64,000 bases of DNA from the NCBI GenBank assembly GCA_033238645.1, contig BQXR01000005.1:62001-126000 (forward strand). The letters are read 5' to 3'. This document shows, in pieces, positions 8,814 to 18,700 of the stretch (position 1 is its first letter; each line of letters opens with the position of its first letter). The notes below the pieces were generated by a model. That model did no database searches. It was not told the DNA's origin and worked only from the letters and a program-made list of their open reading frames with translations. A program made the position numbers and the translations under genes. The DNA is from Thiomicrorhabdus sp033238645 (lineage in GTDB: Bacteria > Pseudomonadota > Gammaproteobacteria > Thiomicrospirales > Thiomicrospiraceae).

Positions 8814-10310
8814 TTAAAAATACAACTTAAAATCAACAAACAGCTTATCGTTATTTTTCATCGCTTCAAAAATTTGATTTTCGCCGCCAAAATAGTCAAT
8901 TACACCACTAATGACTGTTACATCAGAGGTTAACTCATAATCTAACCAGATACGATGGAACCCCCCCTGCTCAAACTGCTGACCAAAATATTGACCCAAA
9001 TAGCCTAACATCGCACGGTCATGATCAAAGCTATACAAAGCTCTAACAGCCGTTTGTAAGTTATGCTGAAGTACCGCATCAGGCATTGACTCCATAATGA
9101 ATTGATGATCAGGCAGATAACGATCTGCAACCTCTAAAGAGAGCGTAGTATCGGTAATGCCTTTGTACTCAAGCCCCATTAGAAGGTCATAACGAGTCTG
9201 CTTTTCCGTAACGGTGTTGTAGTACAGATCATTTAATACCGCTAACTCTGTTTTTAGTAACCAACTGCCCTCCACCTTATTGACCGCAAAACCTGCCATA
9301 TTGATTAAGCTATATTCACGAGCCGTTTTATTTTCAATAAAGTGCCAACGACCGTCCTGAAAACGTCCCGCATAAAGAGATAGATCCCAACCACTAAAAC
9401 GTCCATTTGCGGCAACTGACAGAGTTGTTTCATCTAGTTCAAAACCTGCATCGGCAATATCAGGAAAACTCATCCCTGGCGGCATAGGTAAAACATCTGT
9501 TGGAAAATATTCACTGTTAATCGCGGCCTCTTTAGGGTTACGATGTTCATGCTGAGCTAATAACGAAACCTGCCAGTCGCCTTGATAGTAATCTAATCGA
9601 GTCATCATCACAGGCAGACGAAGGTCTTCTATATCCACCATACCCAACTCACGATTGTCTAAAGGGTTAATCACATCGTTAATACGAATAGAGTCCGACT
9701 TACCCCAAACCACAATCTGACGACCAAACTTAAGATCCCAGTCATCAGAAAGCGTTCCTGCAATATAGGCTTCATTGATCTCTAACTCTGACTCATAAGT
9801 ATCAAGACTGTCTTGATTATAATTATCACGCCCTTTCATACTATAAGTTGAATCAAAAAAGCCTTTCAGCTCCGCTTTAGCTTTCCAGGCAGGGGAGAAC
9901 TTGTAATCCATTTTAATCAATGCAGCAAACTGTGTTTTGGTGAGACCACTATAATCTGCATTACCTAATACAGGTGCGCTCTCTTGATAAGCATAAGCGT
10001 TTTTAAAACTCAACTGCCCTTTAATTTGTAAAGGGCTAGGCAGTGTACGCCTTGCCTGTTGAGCAGCAGACTGATTACTTTCTGCTGCTTCGTCAAAACC
10101 AGATAGAACATCATCTAGAACATCACTGCCACTAGCTGGTTCATCAAAACCCGATAGTGCATCATCCAAGTCAGAACTGCCACTCACAGGCTCATCAAAG
10201 CCTGATAAAGCATCATCTAACTCCGAGTTATCAGATACTTGAGCAATCGCATTCACTGAGAAGAATGTGACCATCAAACCTAAAGAGAGAGTGGTTAATC
10301 CAACGGCCAT
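8814..10310 (-). CDS. DUF1302-like outer-membrane porin-type protein of an MMPL export operon
   Basis: 498 residues. A signal peptide ends near VNAIAQ. Three 17-residue repeats follow at about 27-77, each with LDDALSGFDEP or a variant, then a long beta-rich domain ending in KLYF, typical of an outer-membrane barrel. Context and segments such as KFGRQIVVWGKSDSIRINDV fit the DUF1302 family found beside MMPL transporters. The start ATG at 10310 has AAAGGG upstream and follows the preceding stop by three bases, so the three genes are one operon. A role as outer-membrane partner of the MMPL pump is inferred. A copy of the C-run repeat core lies within the coding sequence at 8961. Confidence 0.78.
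   Translation of the reverse strand: MAVGLTTLSLGLMVTFFSVNAIAQVSDNSELDDALSGFDEPVSGSSDLDDALSGFDEPASGSDVLDDVLSGFDEAAESNQSAAQQARRTLPSPLQIKGQLSFKNAYAYQESAPVLGNADYSGLTKTQFAALIKMDYKFSPAWKAKAELKGFFDSTYSMKGRDNYNQDSLDTYESELEINEAYIAGTLSDDWDLKFGRQIVVWGKSDSIRINDVINPLDNRELGMVDIEDLRLPVMMTRLDYYQGDWQVSLLAQHEHRNPKEAAINSEYFPTDVLPMPPGMSFPDIADAGFELDETTLSVAANGRFSGWDLSLYAGRFQDGRWHFIENKTAREYSLINMAGFAVNKVEGSWLLKTELAVLNDLYYNTVTEKQTRYDLLMGLEYKGITDTTLSLEVADRYLPDHQFIMESMPDAVLQHNLQTAVRALYSFDHDRAMLGYLGQYFGQQFEQGGFHRIWLDYELTSDVTVISGVIDYFGGENQIFEAMKNNDKLFVDFKLYF
8961..8975 (+). repeat. C-run repeat core inside a coding region
   Basis: C7 TGCTCAAA, identical to the core of the intergenic copies but lying inside the DUF1302-like gene, where the opposite strand encodes FEQGG. 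The intergenic copies at 20980 and 50934 share the same TGCTCAAA. Confidence 0.5.
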
Positions 10311-10313
10311 ATT

Positions 10314-11114
10314 TTATAGCCCTTTTTCAATTCGACGAACAGTAAAGAAACTGTCTTTAAATGTTTGGTTAAACTTAATTTCATCAAATGTAATCTTAGT
10401 ACTATGCAGAGTAACCTTGCCCTTTTTGGTTTTCATCTCCATCGCTGTTGCCACCCAAATACCCTCAATCTGTTCAATTGATAGAATGTCTAAATACTTG
10501 CGTTTACCATCCACTAAAAAGTGAATGGCACGAACTGCCATAAAGTTATCTTGGCGGATAAACATATATGATTTGGTATAGCCTGTTTCATCAATTGTTT
10601 TTTGTGTTTTTGGCTTAGTCTCCATAATCCAGACTTTCTCACCACGCACTTCTGCCTCTTTTAGGATTTTATAACTATAGTCCTCTAAAGCACGAGAAGT
10701 CATATCCGCATAAGAGAAATCTGATCCCATAAAACTACCACTTTTATCACTGCTAACAATACGTTTAGTTTGACGCAGTTCAGGCAAATATAACCACTGA
10801 TCATCATCTCTGCCTGAGTCTGCATAATCATAAGTTAGAAATGCGGTGTCTTTTACATCACTCGGTTCTAAGAAAAAAATAACACTTCTAGAATCATCAC
10901 CAAAGTCTTTTAAATACTTCTTCATACTACGCACACGCTTGTTGCCGTGTTTATCAATCAGCGTCATCTGCATAATAGAGGATCCATTATCACCATCATC
11001 TCGAATATCAACTTGATGCGCAATCTCATCTGCCGTTAAAGCAAAAGCACTATTTGAAAACAGGAATGTACTTCCGATGAGTACAATTGCTAATAATTTA
11101 TTTATTATATTCAT
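10314..11114 (-). CDS. Outer membrane lipoprotein-sorting protein (LolA-like fold)
   Basis: 266 residues with a signal peptide (ends near NSAFA), so it is periplasmic. It has the features of the outer membrane lipoprotein-sorting family next to MMPL transporters: SRSVIFFLEPSDVKDTAFLT, DDQWLYLPELRQTKRIVSSD and SFMGSDFSYADM. The fold resembles LolA/LolB, which carry lipids or lipidated cargo across the periplasm. The substrate is unknown. It sits between the MMPL transporter (61 bp upstream) and the DUF1302-like barrel (3 bp downstream), suggesting an inner membrane-periplasm-outer membrane lipid route. Confidence 0.85.
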   Translation of the reverse strand: MNIINKLLAIVLIGSTFLFSNSAFALTADEIAHQVDIRDDGDNGSSIMQMTLIDKHGNKRVRSMKKYLKDFGDDSRSVIFFLEPSDVKDTAFLTYDYADSGRDDDQWLYLPELRQTKRIVSSDKSGSFMGSDFSYADMTSRALEDYSYKILKEAEVRGEKVWIMETKPKTQKTIDETGYTKSYMFIRQDNFMAVRAIHFLVDGKRKYLDILSIEQIEGIWVATAMEMKTKKGKVTLHSTKITFDEIKFNQTFKDSFFTVRRIEKGL

Positions 11115-11175
11115 TCTACTTATTCCTTTTAACTACTTGATTTAGTTAATCAACTACTCTAAAAATAACTTACAG

Positions 11176-13683
11176 CTACTTATTAGAATCAGCTTTACCA
11201 ATGGCATTCTCTTCATCTGGATACTTCAATGCCATCAGAGCAGGTGCCAATAAAAATACTGCAATTAGTGCGACCACAAATGCCAATGCTGTCAGTAAAC
11301 CAAATAGAAACAGGTTACTCATGCTGGCAAATAGGTACAACATAAAGCCGACTAGCAATACGATAGTGGTAATGATCATGGCACGACCACTGGTGGTTAA
11401 AGTCATCTCAACGGCTTTACGAGTCCCTACGCCTTGTAAGTGATAACGACGGAAGTTATGCATAAAGTGCACAATATCATCAACCGCTATCCCGATCACA
11501 ATGACCCCAATTAACATGGTAAATAGATCCAATGGAAAACTAAAAAGTACCATCACTGCTAAGACAAAGAAAATAGGCAGTAAGTTTGGAATCATACTTA
11601 AAAGACCTAAACTCACACTTGATAACAGCATTATTAACATCACTGCAATAATGACAAAGGCTAATAGATAACTCACACCCGAGCTACTAATCGCCGCTGA
11701 AATTGTCTCTGCTAACAGTGGAATCATACCTGTTGTGGTGACATGAATTTTATGACCCACTGATTGCTCAACCTCTGCATTTATATGCTCTTCAATTAAG
11801 TCTGCTGTTTTATTAAGTAACTCATGGTATTTAAAGGCATCAATCCAAGGTGCTTTTACCGTGATTCTTGCTTTTGAAAATTGAGAATCCACAAAATCTT
11901 CTAAATCTTCTGACCCTGAATTTTCAAATAACAGAATTTCTTGAGAGATCAAATTTGAGTTATTTGGTAAAACACTAAACTTAGGATCGTTGTAATTCAG
12001 AGCCTTGTTAATTTCTTTAATGACATCAACCACACTGATCGCTTTACCGACAAAATAATCTTCACCCTCTAAAAGCATTATCTCGTCAGTAATTTTTTCA
12101 ATTGCTTTCAGAACTTTTAGATCATAAAGACCATTCTCAACCCCCGTATCAATAACCAACTCAATCGAGATACTACCGCGCATCTCTTTATCAATCACCT
12201 CTGTCGCTATTCGTGTCTCATGTGACTCAGGGAACCACAATAAAGGGTTATGTGAATAGTTAATTTTAGAAGCTAAGCCAATACTAATTGCCATAAAGAT
12301 CAGAGAAGCAACCACAATCTTTTTAGCGTGATCTTGTGAGAAATCAGCGATCGCTTTCAGGTACTCATCTAACTTATCGTGGTGCTCCGCATCAGGGTCA
12401 ATCACTTTACGTTTGATATTGAATACCATCAATAAAGCAGGCAGTAGAATCAATGTAAACATCAATGAGATTAGCACTCCTAGCGCCGAGAAAACACCTA
12501 AATCTGCTACAGGCGCCACCTCCGATGGGGCAAAAGAAGCCATACCCGCAGCCGTGGTTAAAGAGGTCATAATGATTGCTAAACCAGAGTGCGACAATGT
12601 ATGTTTGATTGCTTCTGCTTTATCCCCATACATATCAAAATGTTTAAAGAAGATCGCCAGAACATGGATAGATGCCCCAACCCCAACAGCTAGTAAAAAG
12701 GATGGTAGTACCTGAGTCATTACTTTAATCGGTGTACTGGTATAAGCCATTAACCCCATAGTAGAGACCACAGCTAACACCACCGTAATCAACGGTAAAA
12801 TGACCCCAGACGCACGTCTGAATAGTAGAGAAAGTAAAATAGCCGTTGCCACAACAATCATGACCACAAACTTCTGCATGTCTCCCATAATTGATTTTTT
12901 AAGAAAAGCAGTGACCGAAGGTGAACCTGCAACATAAACTTCAAACCCTGAACTGTTATAAGTTGAAACAATCTCTGTAACCGCATTCACCATCTCCGTA
13001 TTTTCTTCATCAGTAATAAATGGACGATTATCTGCTGTAGTAGCTGTTACTTCATCATCAAAACCAAGCTCTAGGCCTTCTAAATCAAGATCATCTTCTG
13101 CGGCAGCAGACTGAACAATTTTATTACCATCAGCATCAATGGTTTCACTGTAAGTATTTGACTCTAAAATAATAACGGTAAAAGTACTCTCTTCATTCAC
13201 CAATATATTTTGATAAAGCGGATTATCAAGGGCTTGCTGCTTAAGTGCATCTGCTTCACTCTGATTAGACGGCCACTGTTGAAACAAATCATCAACCAAT
13301 AAATTATTACCCTCTCCCCGCGTATTACGGGCATTAATCAACGAGGTAATATCATTTAGGTGTGGTACTTTTCGTGATAATTCTTTATGTAATCCTTGAA
13401 GTTTTTTCAGTGACTCTAAGCTAAAAACATCAGCTGTTTTAATCGCCACGACAATTTTTTCATCTCGACCAAACTGATTTCTAAACTCATCATATGCCAA
13501 ACGAGATTTGGCCGTTTCATGTAAAAAACCTTCCGTAGAAGTATCAATGGTTGTCTTGGGTAAATTACTCGCAAAAAGTACCACTATCAACATAATGAAC
13601 ACAATAAATAACTTAGGGGAGCTGGCAATCACCCCCCCCAGTTGTCCCAGTTTATTCTCTATCTTTTGAGTCATATTTTTCAT
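11176..13683 (-). CDS. MMPL/RND-family (HAE3-type) transporter
   Basis: 835 residues with two RND halves. One hydrophobic segment near 25-42 is followed by a large periplasmic domain and a five-helix block around 265-425. A second block (segment near 460, periplasmic loop, helices at about 690-820) repeats the layout. Characteristic pieces are VGVGASIHVLAIF and GIAVDDIVHFMHNFRRY, the second carrying the paired Asp of the proton-relay region. RND pumps of the hydrophobe/amphiphile efflux-3 group usually move lipids or hopanoid-like molecules. First gene of a three-gene operon, about 150 bp downstream of a perfect inverted repeat likely to be an operator. A GG-encoding C8 run lies at its 5' end. 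Confidence 0.9.
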   Translation of the reverse strand: MKNMTQKIENKLGQLGGVIASSPKLFIVFIMLIVVLFASNLPKTTIDTSTEGFLHETAKSRLAYDEFRNQFGRDEKIVVAIKTADVFSLESLKKLQGLHKELSRKVPHLNDITSLINARNTRGEGNNLLVDDLFQQWPSNQSEADALKQQALDNPLYQNILVNEESTFTVIILESNTYSETIDADGNKIVQSAAAEDDLDLEGLELGFDDEVTATTADNRPFITDEENTEMVNAVTEIVSTYNSSGFEVYVAGSPSVTAFLKKSIMGDMQKFVVMIVVATAILLSLLFRRASGVILPLITVVLAVVSTMGLMAYTSTPIKVMTQVLPSFLLAVGVGASIHVLAIFFKHFDMYGDKAEAIKHTLSHSGLAIIMTSLTTAAGMASFAPSEVAPVADLGVFSALGVLISLMFTLILLPALLMVFNIKRKVIDPDAEHHDKLDEYLKAIADFSQDHAKKIVVASLIFMAISIGLASKINYSHNPLLWFPESHETRIATEVIDKEMRGSISIELVIDTGVENGLYDLKVLKAIEKITDEIMLLEGEDYFVGKAISVVDVIKEINKALNYNDPKFSVLPNNSNLISQEILLFENSGSEDLEDFVDSQFSKARITVKAPWIDAFKYHELLNKTADLIEEHINAEVEQSVGHKIHVTTTGMIPLLAETISAAISSSGVSYLLAFVIIAVMLIMLLSSVSLGLLSMIPNLLPIFFVLAVMVLFSFPLDLFTMLIGVIVIGIAVDDIVHFMHNFRRYHLQGVGTRKAVEMTLTTSGRAMIITTIVLLVGFMLYLFASMSNLFLFGLLTALAFVVALIAVFLLAPALMALKYPDEENAIGKADSNK

Positions 13684-13836
13684 TCTGTCTCCAACACAAA
13701 CTTTAAAACAATCAGTACTTACTTATTATGATTAGCGCATTAATATAAAATTAAGCACGTATTCAGTCATTAGTTCTACCATGTTTAATCTAATTTACTA
13801 GAAGTAGTCTCTTATAAAAGAGTCCTTTCTCAAGAT

Positions 13837-13860
13837 TAATGTAACTAGATAGTTACATTA
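13837..13860. promoter_or_regulatory. Perfect 10-bp inverted repeat, TetR-type operator candidate
   Basis: TAATGTAACT and AGTTACATTA are perfectly complementary arms around the spacer AGAT. Size and symmetry are typical of TetR/AcrR-family operators, and the site lies about 155 bp before the MMPL gene start. No TetR gene is in the window, so the regulator would be elsewhere. Confidence 0.6.
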
Positions 13861-14014
13861 AATCAACCTTTACTTCATGAAATGCTAATATTTAATTAAA
13901 TACTTGTCCAGCAAGCCATGACAGGATTGAAAAAAGCCCAAAATAGCATGTTCGATTGGGGTGCCCTGATGAAAAATTGTGTGCAGAATAATTGGGATAA
14001 GTAGCCAGAAACAA

Positions 14015-14036
14015 AAAATCCCGCAAAAGCGGGACT
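14015..14036 (-). terminator. Rho-independent terminator of carbonic anhydrase gene
   Basis: On the minus strand the stem GTCCCGC/GCGGGAT with loop TTTT is followed by a T run (TTTTTTG). It lies 75 bp after the stop of the carbonic anhydrase gene. Confidence 0.85.
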
Positions 14037-14111
14037 CTTTAGGGTTGAACGATTTAAAGGTTAAATCACCTTAAACTTCAACTTGAATAAGTGCTCAGAT
14101 AAAGTACCTGA

Positions 14112-14981
14112 TTACTTAATCTCTGAAAGTAGATCTGGATTCATCACCAAGTTTCTGACAGCATGAGCATGATCTTCATTGAATGTATTACCTTTACACC
14201 AGCTTGCTACCGTTGCAATATTTACCTTAGCAACTTGAGGACGTACGCTCCAAGTAACATGGAAAGGAGAGCCTTTTTCATTGTAGCTAGGACCCGTAGT
14301 AGACCCTGAATACTGCACAGCAGTTCCTGTATTTGTAGGAATATTCAACGCTTGCTGAAGACTATTCTTCTCACCATGCTTAGTCAACGTATTGAAGTCT
14401 AACGCATTTTCATCATTTACTAATACGTAAACTTGAGTCTCTACACGTAAATGAGGGTTCTTAACCGACTCACTTAGGCAAGAAGCTAACGTTTCTCCAG
14501 GCGTAACCTGTGCCGTAGAGTGCACATAGTGAACTTCAATTGTGTCACCAGGCGAAACAGCACCGTGCTTACTTGGACAAGCTTCAGTTTCTGTTTTAGT
14601 TAGTTCAGAAGCACTTAACTTACCAGAGAACTTATAACCACTCTGATACCCGTGACCATCGCCATTACCAGCATACTGAGTAAACTCACCCCCTTTATGT
14701 TCCGCATTTTTATGGAAGTGAATATTACAAAGATTCATCTCTGTGTATGCAGGTGCATCACTGAATAAACGCGTATTCGTACCAGCCACTACATCAATAT
14801 CACGTGGTGACTGCGGACCAAAACCTTTACCGTTCGTATTTATTGCAAGTGCAGCGCGCTGCTTAGCAACAACAGAATCAGCTACAGCTTTACCATGTGC
14901 TCCGTGTCCATGATCTCCAGCAGTTGCTGAAAGTGGTAGTAATGTAGATGTTGCAAGAGCAATAAGAAGAGTCTTCTTCAT
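14112..14981 (-). CDS. Delta-class carbonic anhydrase, secreted
   Basis: 289 residues with a clear signal peptide (cleavage near ATAGD), so it acts in the periplasm or outside the cell. The mature protein matches bacterial delta-class carbonic anhydrases: GKGFGPQSPRDID, YTEMNLCNIHFHKNAEHKGG, VHYVHSTAQVTPG and FHVTWSVRPQVAKVNI. The His residues at 88, 90 and 95 in NIHFHKNAEH are the probable metal ligands. It hydrates CO2 reversibly, which would supply a chemolithoautotroph with inorganic carbon. It is a stand-alone gene with its own terminator. The family call is firm and the physiological role is inferred. Confidence 0.86.
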   Translation of the reverse strand: MKKTLLIALATSTLLPLSATAGDHGHGAHGKAVADSVVAKQRAALAINTNGKGFGPQSPRDIDVVAGTNTRLFSDAPAYTEMNLCNIHFHKNAEHKGGEFTQYAGNGDGHGYQSGYKFSGKLSASELTKTETEACPSKHGAVSPGDTIEVHYVHSTAQVTPGETLASCLSESVKNPHLRVETQVYVLVNDENALDFNTLTKHGEKNSLQQALNIPTNTGTAVQYSGSTTGPSYNEKGSPFHVTWSVRPQVAKVNIATVASWCKGNTFNEDHAHAVRNLVMNPDLLSEIK

Positions 14982-15722
14982 TTATTTATTCCTATATTTT
15001 TAATCAAAAAGTTATTAGATTTTTTAAGCATCCAGATTTCTTTGATTTAAGAATATTCTGCAATGCCAACAATGTTGTATTACGCTCTATGCATAAGTAT
15101 TCGTTATGAACCGTTATAAATACTATCGATAACAAATACTGAGATCAAGAGGTATAAAAAAAGTAAAACCCTTTAACTTCAATCACCTAAGCATTAAACA
15201 CACCCATTAAGATAGATATAAGATTAACAACATACCCAGTAAATAGCCGTAAACATAACGTCATGCTTATCTTACTTATAATTTTTTTTAATACAACTTT
15301 TTAAATAACTATAGTCAGATTTTTTACAAGGATCAAATAGCTGGATTCAGCAATATGTAAATTTGTTATCTGAGTGAATAAAAATGACTTGTTCTCAGTA
15401 GTGCAAGAGACTGAGCCTCTCTATGAACTATCAAGTTTTATTAAAAAGGTTGCGCACTTTTTTAAACAGGGAGAGAACGCAGATTCCTCACTATAGAAAA
15501 CGATAGGTTACGCAAAGGTCTATTGATAGCTGAGCATTATCCATCGCAGGAGATTGAATATATTCAAATGAACCTATATGATTCTCCACAGTATTAAAGA
15601 GATTTCTCCAAATAGTACCCCCCCCTGATTTTATGCCCTTGAGGGTACAAAAACATTTGTGATACAGTGCATAAAAAAACCGTAGGTAATACGGCTAAAA
15701 CGACTACTTGGAGTTATACACG
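14982..15722. other. Long intergenic region, about 740 bp
   Basis: Divergent spacer between the carbonic anhydrase and putA. It holds a full long-form dispersed repeat at 15618-15653. Near 15424 a 27-codon ORF (MNYQVLLKRLRTFLN...) and near 15488 an open stretch ending IQMNLYDSPQY are readable in different frames. These may be debris of an old gene, but neither has a ribosome binding site. Promoters for both flanking genes should be here; I cannot place them confidently. Confidence 0.5.
15618..15653 (+). repeat. Dispersed repeat, long form
   Basis: C8 TGATTTTATGCCC followed by TTGAGGGTACAAAA. Both blocks are present; the C of TGCT is replaced by A. The CCCTTGAGGG part can fold into a short hairpin. 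It lies 70 bp upstream of putA. Confidence 0.75.
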
Positions 15723-18700
15723 ATGCGGATTACGGACAAAACTTTTGATTCAGCTAAAGCACTTGCAGCTTCATGGCAAGCAGAGATTGAAGAGAGCAGA
15801 CAAGCTGATGAGATAAAGTTTCACGCTGCGATGCAGCGTATGTTGCAAGACCCTCTGAATAAAACCTTTCTCATTGAGCTATTAGATCAAAGCTTTCGCT
15901 CTGGCGATTCAACACGCGTAACCGAGCAGTTAGAGTACATCTTTTCCAAATACCAGCACACCTCCATCTTTAGCCACTTTGAAGAGCTACTTGTTTGGAG
16001 TTTCCGCCACCTTGGTGTCTATCTGCCAGAGCTTTCCATTCCTCTGTTTATTAAACACCTACGTAACGACATCGGTACGCTTGTTATTAAAGGTGAAAAT
16101 GCGCCACTCAACCGTCACTTAAAAAAACGTCACCGAGAAAATACACGCATAAATGTGAATTTTATTGGTGAATCAGTACTGGGTGAAGAGGAAGCTTCAG
16201 CACGTATTCAGCAGTATATAACGGCATTAGAACAACCTAATATCGACTATCTATCGATTAAAATTTCGACTATTTTTTCTCAAATCGTCCCCCTTGCGCA
16301 TCATTGGTCAGTCAATGAAGTATCCAAACGTTTAGAGGTTATTTACGATGCGGCGATCAAAAATACCTTTACCAATGCCAAAGGGGAAACAGAAGCTAAG
16401 TTTATCAATCTGGATATGGAAGAGTACCGTGATGTTGATATCACCATTGATGTCTTAATTCACACGCTATCAAAAAAGAAGTTCCACTCTCTTAAAGCAG
16501 GCATCGTGCTGCAAGCCTACCTACCAGACAGTTTAGGGAACCTCAAAAAACTACAGGTTTGGGCCAAACAACGAGTGGAAAACGGTGGCTCACCGATTAA
16601 AGTGCGTTTGGTCAAGGGCGCCAATCAAGAGATGGAGCTGACCGAGGCTAGCTTGCGCGATTGGCCTTGTACTACCTACCTCACTAAAGCTGAAACAGAT
16701 GCCAACTATAAATGCATTATGGACTTCGCTTTGGATGGCGAAGTCACGCCCTATATCAATATCGGTATCGCTTCACACAACCTATTTGATCAAGCACTTG
16801 CTTTACTACTGGCTAAACAACGTGGCGTAGAAGCTTTTTACACCGTTGAGATGTTAGAAGGCATGAGTGAAGCCGCCTACCAGCACTTAAAAAGTCAAGG
16901 ACTCGATGTCATTCTGTACGCCCCCATCGCGACTAACGCGACTTTTACGAATGCCATCGCTTATCTAGTCAGACGCTTTGATGAAAGTACCGCACAGCAA
17001 AACTATCTGTGCCATAGCTTTGGCCTCAAAGTAAATTCCCCTGCATGGATAACACTACAGAACAGTTATGAAGAGGCCATTAAAACCCTACCCAATTTAA
17101 GACTTGAGCCCTATCGCACCCAAGATAGGAATAACGAAACCAATTCATTGGTTCAACCAGCCCATTCATATCTGTTTAAAAACGAAAGTGATACCGATTT
17201 TGCACTGCCAACAAATATAAAGTGGGCTGAATCTATTCGGGATAAGTGGCAACACATCGGACAAAATGGTGGTTTTAACGCCAGCCCTGTTATCGGTGGT
17301 CAAGCCATTACTTTTGATAGCACTGAATTAGAGAACGACAACAAAATTGAAGTGATCGATAAATCACAATATCACAACAAAGTAATCGTTGGTTCTTACA
17401 ATCCTGCATCCGCTCAGGACCTACAAAAAGCAGTGGCCGTTGCCAAAGATGATCCTGATGGTTGGCGCGATCTAAACATTGAACAGAGACAAACTGTTCT
17501 TATGAAGGTGGCTGTAGAGTTTAAAGAAGCCAGAGCCGATCTAATCGGGATTGCTGCAGCAGAAGTCGGTAAAGTGTTTACCGAAACCGATGTCGAAATC
17601 TCAGAGGCCATCGACTTTCTTAACTTCTATCCTTACTCTGCGAAAAAACTCGCGGCGATTCAAGGCCTAGAGATGCAAGCTAAGGGGGTTGGTTTAGTCG
17701 TCAGTCCTTGGAACTTCCCAATTGCTATTCCCGTGGGTGGTGTAGCGGCGGCATTAGCGGCGGGTAACACCGTCATCCTAAAACCCGCTTCAGACTCGGT
17801 TCTCTGTGCTTATCGACTTTGTGAATGTTTTTGGGCAGGGGGGGTCAGTCAAAACACCCTTCAATTTGCCCCCTGCCCAGGACAGTTAGCTGGGCAACAC
17901 CTGGTAAGCAATCCAGACGTTAATTTCGTCATATTTACGGGTAGTGAAGACACCGCTCAGCAGATGATTAAAAGCCGACCAGATATTCAAATCAGTGCTG
18001 AGACAGGCGGTAAAGATGCCACTATTGTTACCGCTTTGTCCGACAGAGATCAAGCCGTCAAGAATGTCATCGCATCCGCTTTCAATAACTCAGGTCAAAA
18101 GTGCTCTGCCACCTCGCTATTGGTTCTGGAGCGTGAAGTCTATGAAGATGAAAACTTTAAGAAGACACTCATTGATGCCGCCGCCTCACTGACCGTTGGA
18201 TCGGTATGGGATCTACACAATAAAATTGGCTCATTGGCCAACCTGCCATCGGGCAAACTAGAGAAAGCCCTCTCCTATTTAGACCAAGGTGAAGAGTGGG
18301 CGTTAGCACCTACTTTTGCCGATGAGAACCCCTATCTACTAAAACCCGCTATTCGCTACGGCACAAATGTGGGTGATTTTTGCCATCAAAATGAACTCTT
18401 TGGCCCTGTATTAAGCGTTATGTGTGCAGACAACCTTGAGCATGCCATCGAGATCGTCAACGCCACAGGTTACGGACTCACCTCTGGTTTAGAAAGTTTG
18501 GATGAACGCGAACAGCAACTGTTCACCGATAAACTCAAAGCAGGCAATCTCTACTTAAACCGTGTGACCACAGGTGCTATCGTGACACGACAGCCCTTTG
18601 GCGGCATGGGAAAGTCAGCGATTGGCAGTGGAAAAAAGGCGGGCGGGTTTAACTATATCACCCAATTTATGAACTTAAGCTTTAAAGGGACAGATGCCTT

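Larger units (their letters stand above)
13684..14111. other. Intergenic region, 428 bp, with operator-like palindrome and terminator
   Basis: Spacer between the MMPL operon and the carbonic anhydrase gene. It contains the inverted repeat at 13837-13860 and the terminator at 14015-14036. I see no ORF with support. Confidence 0.6.

Noticed and set aside
13632..13639. C8 run in the MMPL gene considered as a repeat copy
   Set aside because: It is followed by AGTTG, without the TGCT core, so it was left out of the family count.
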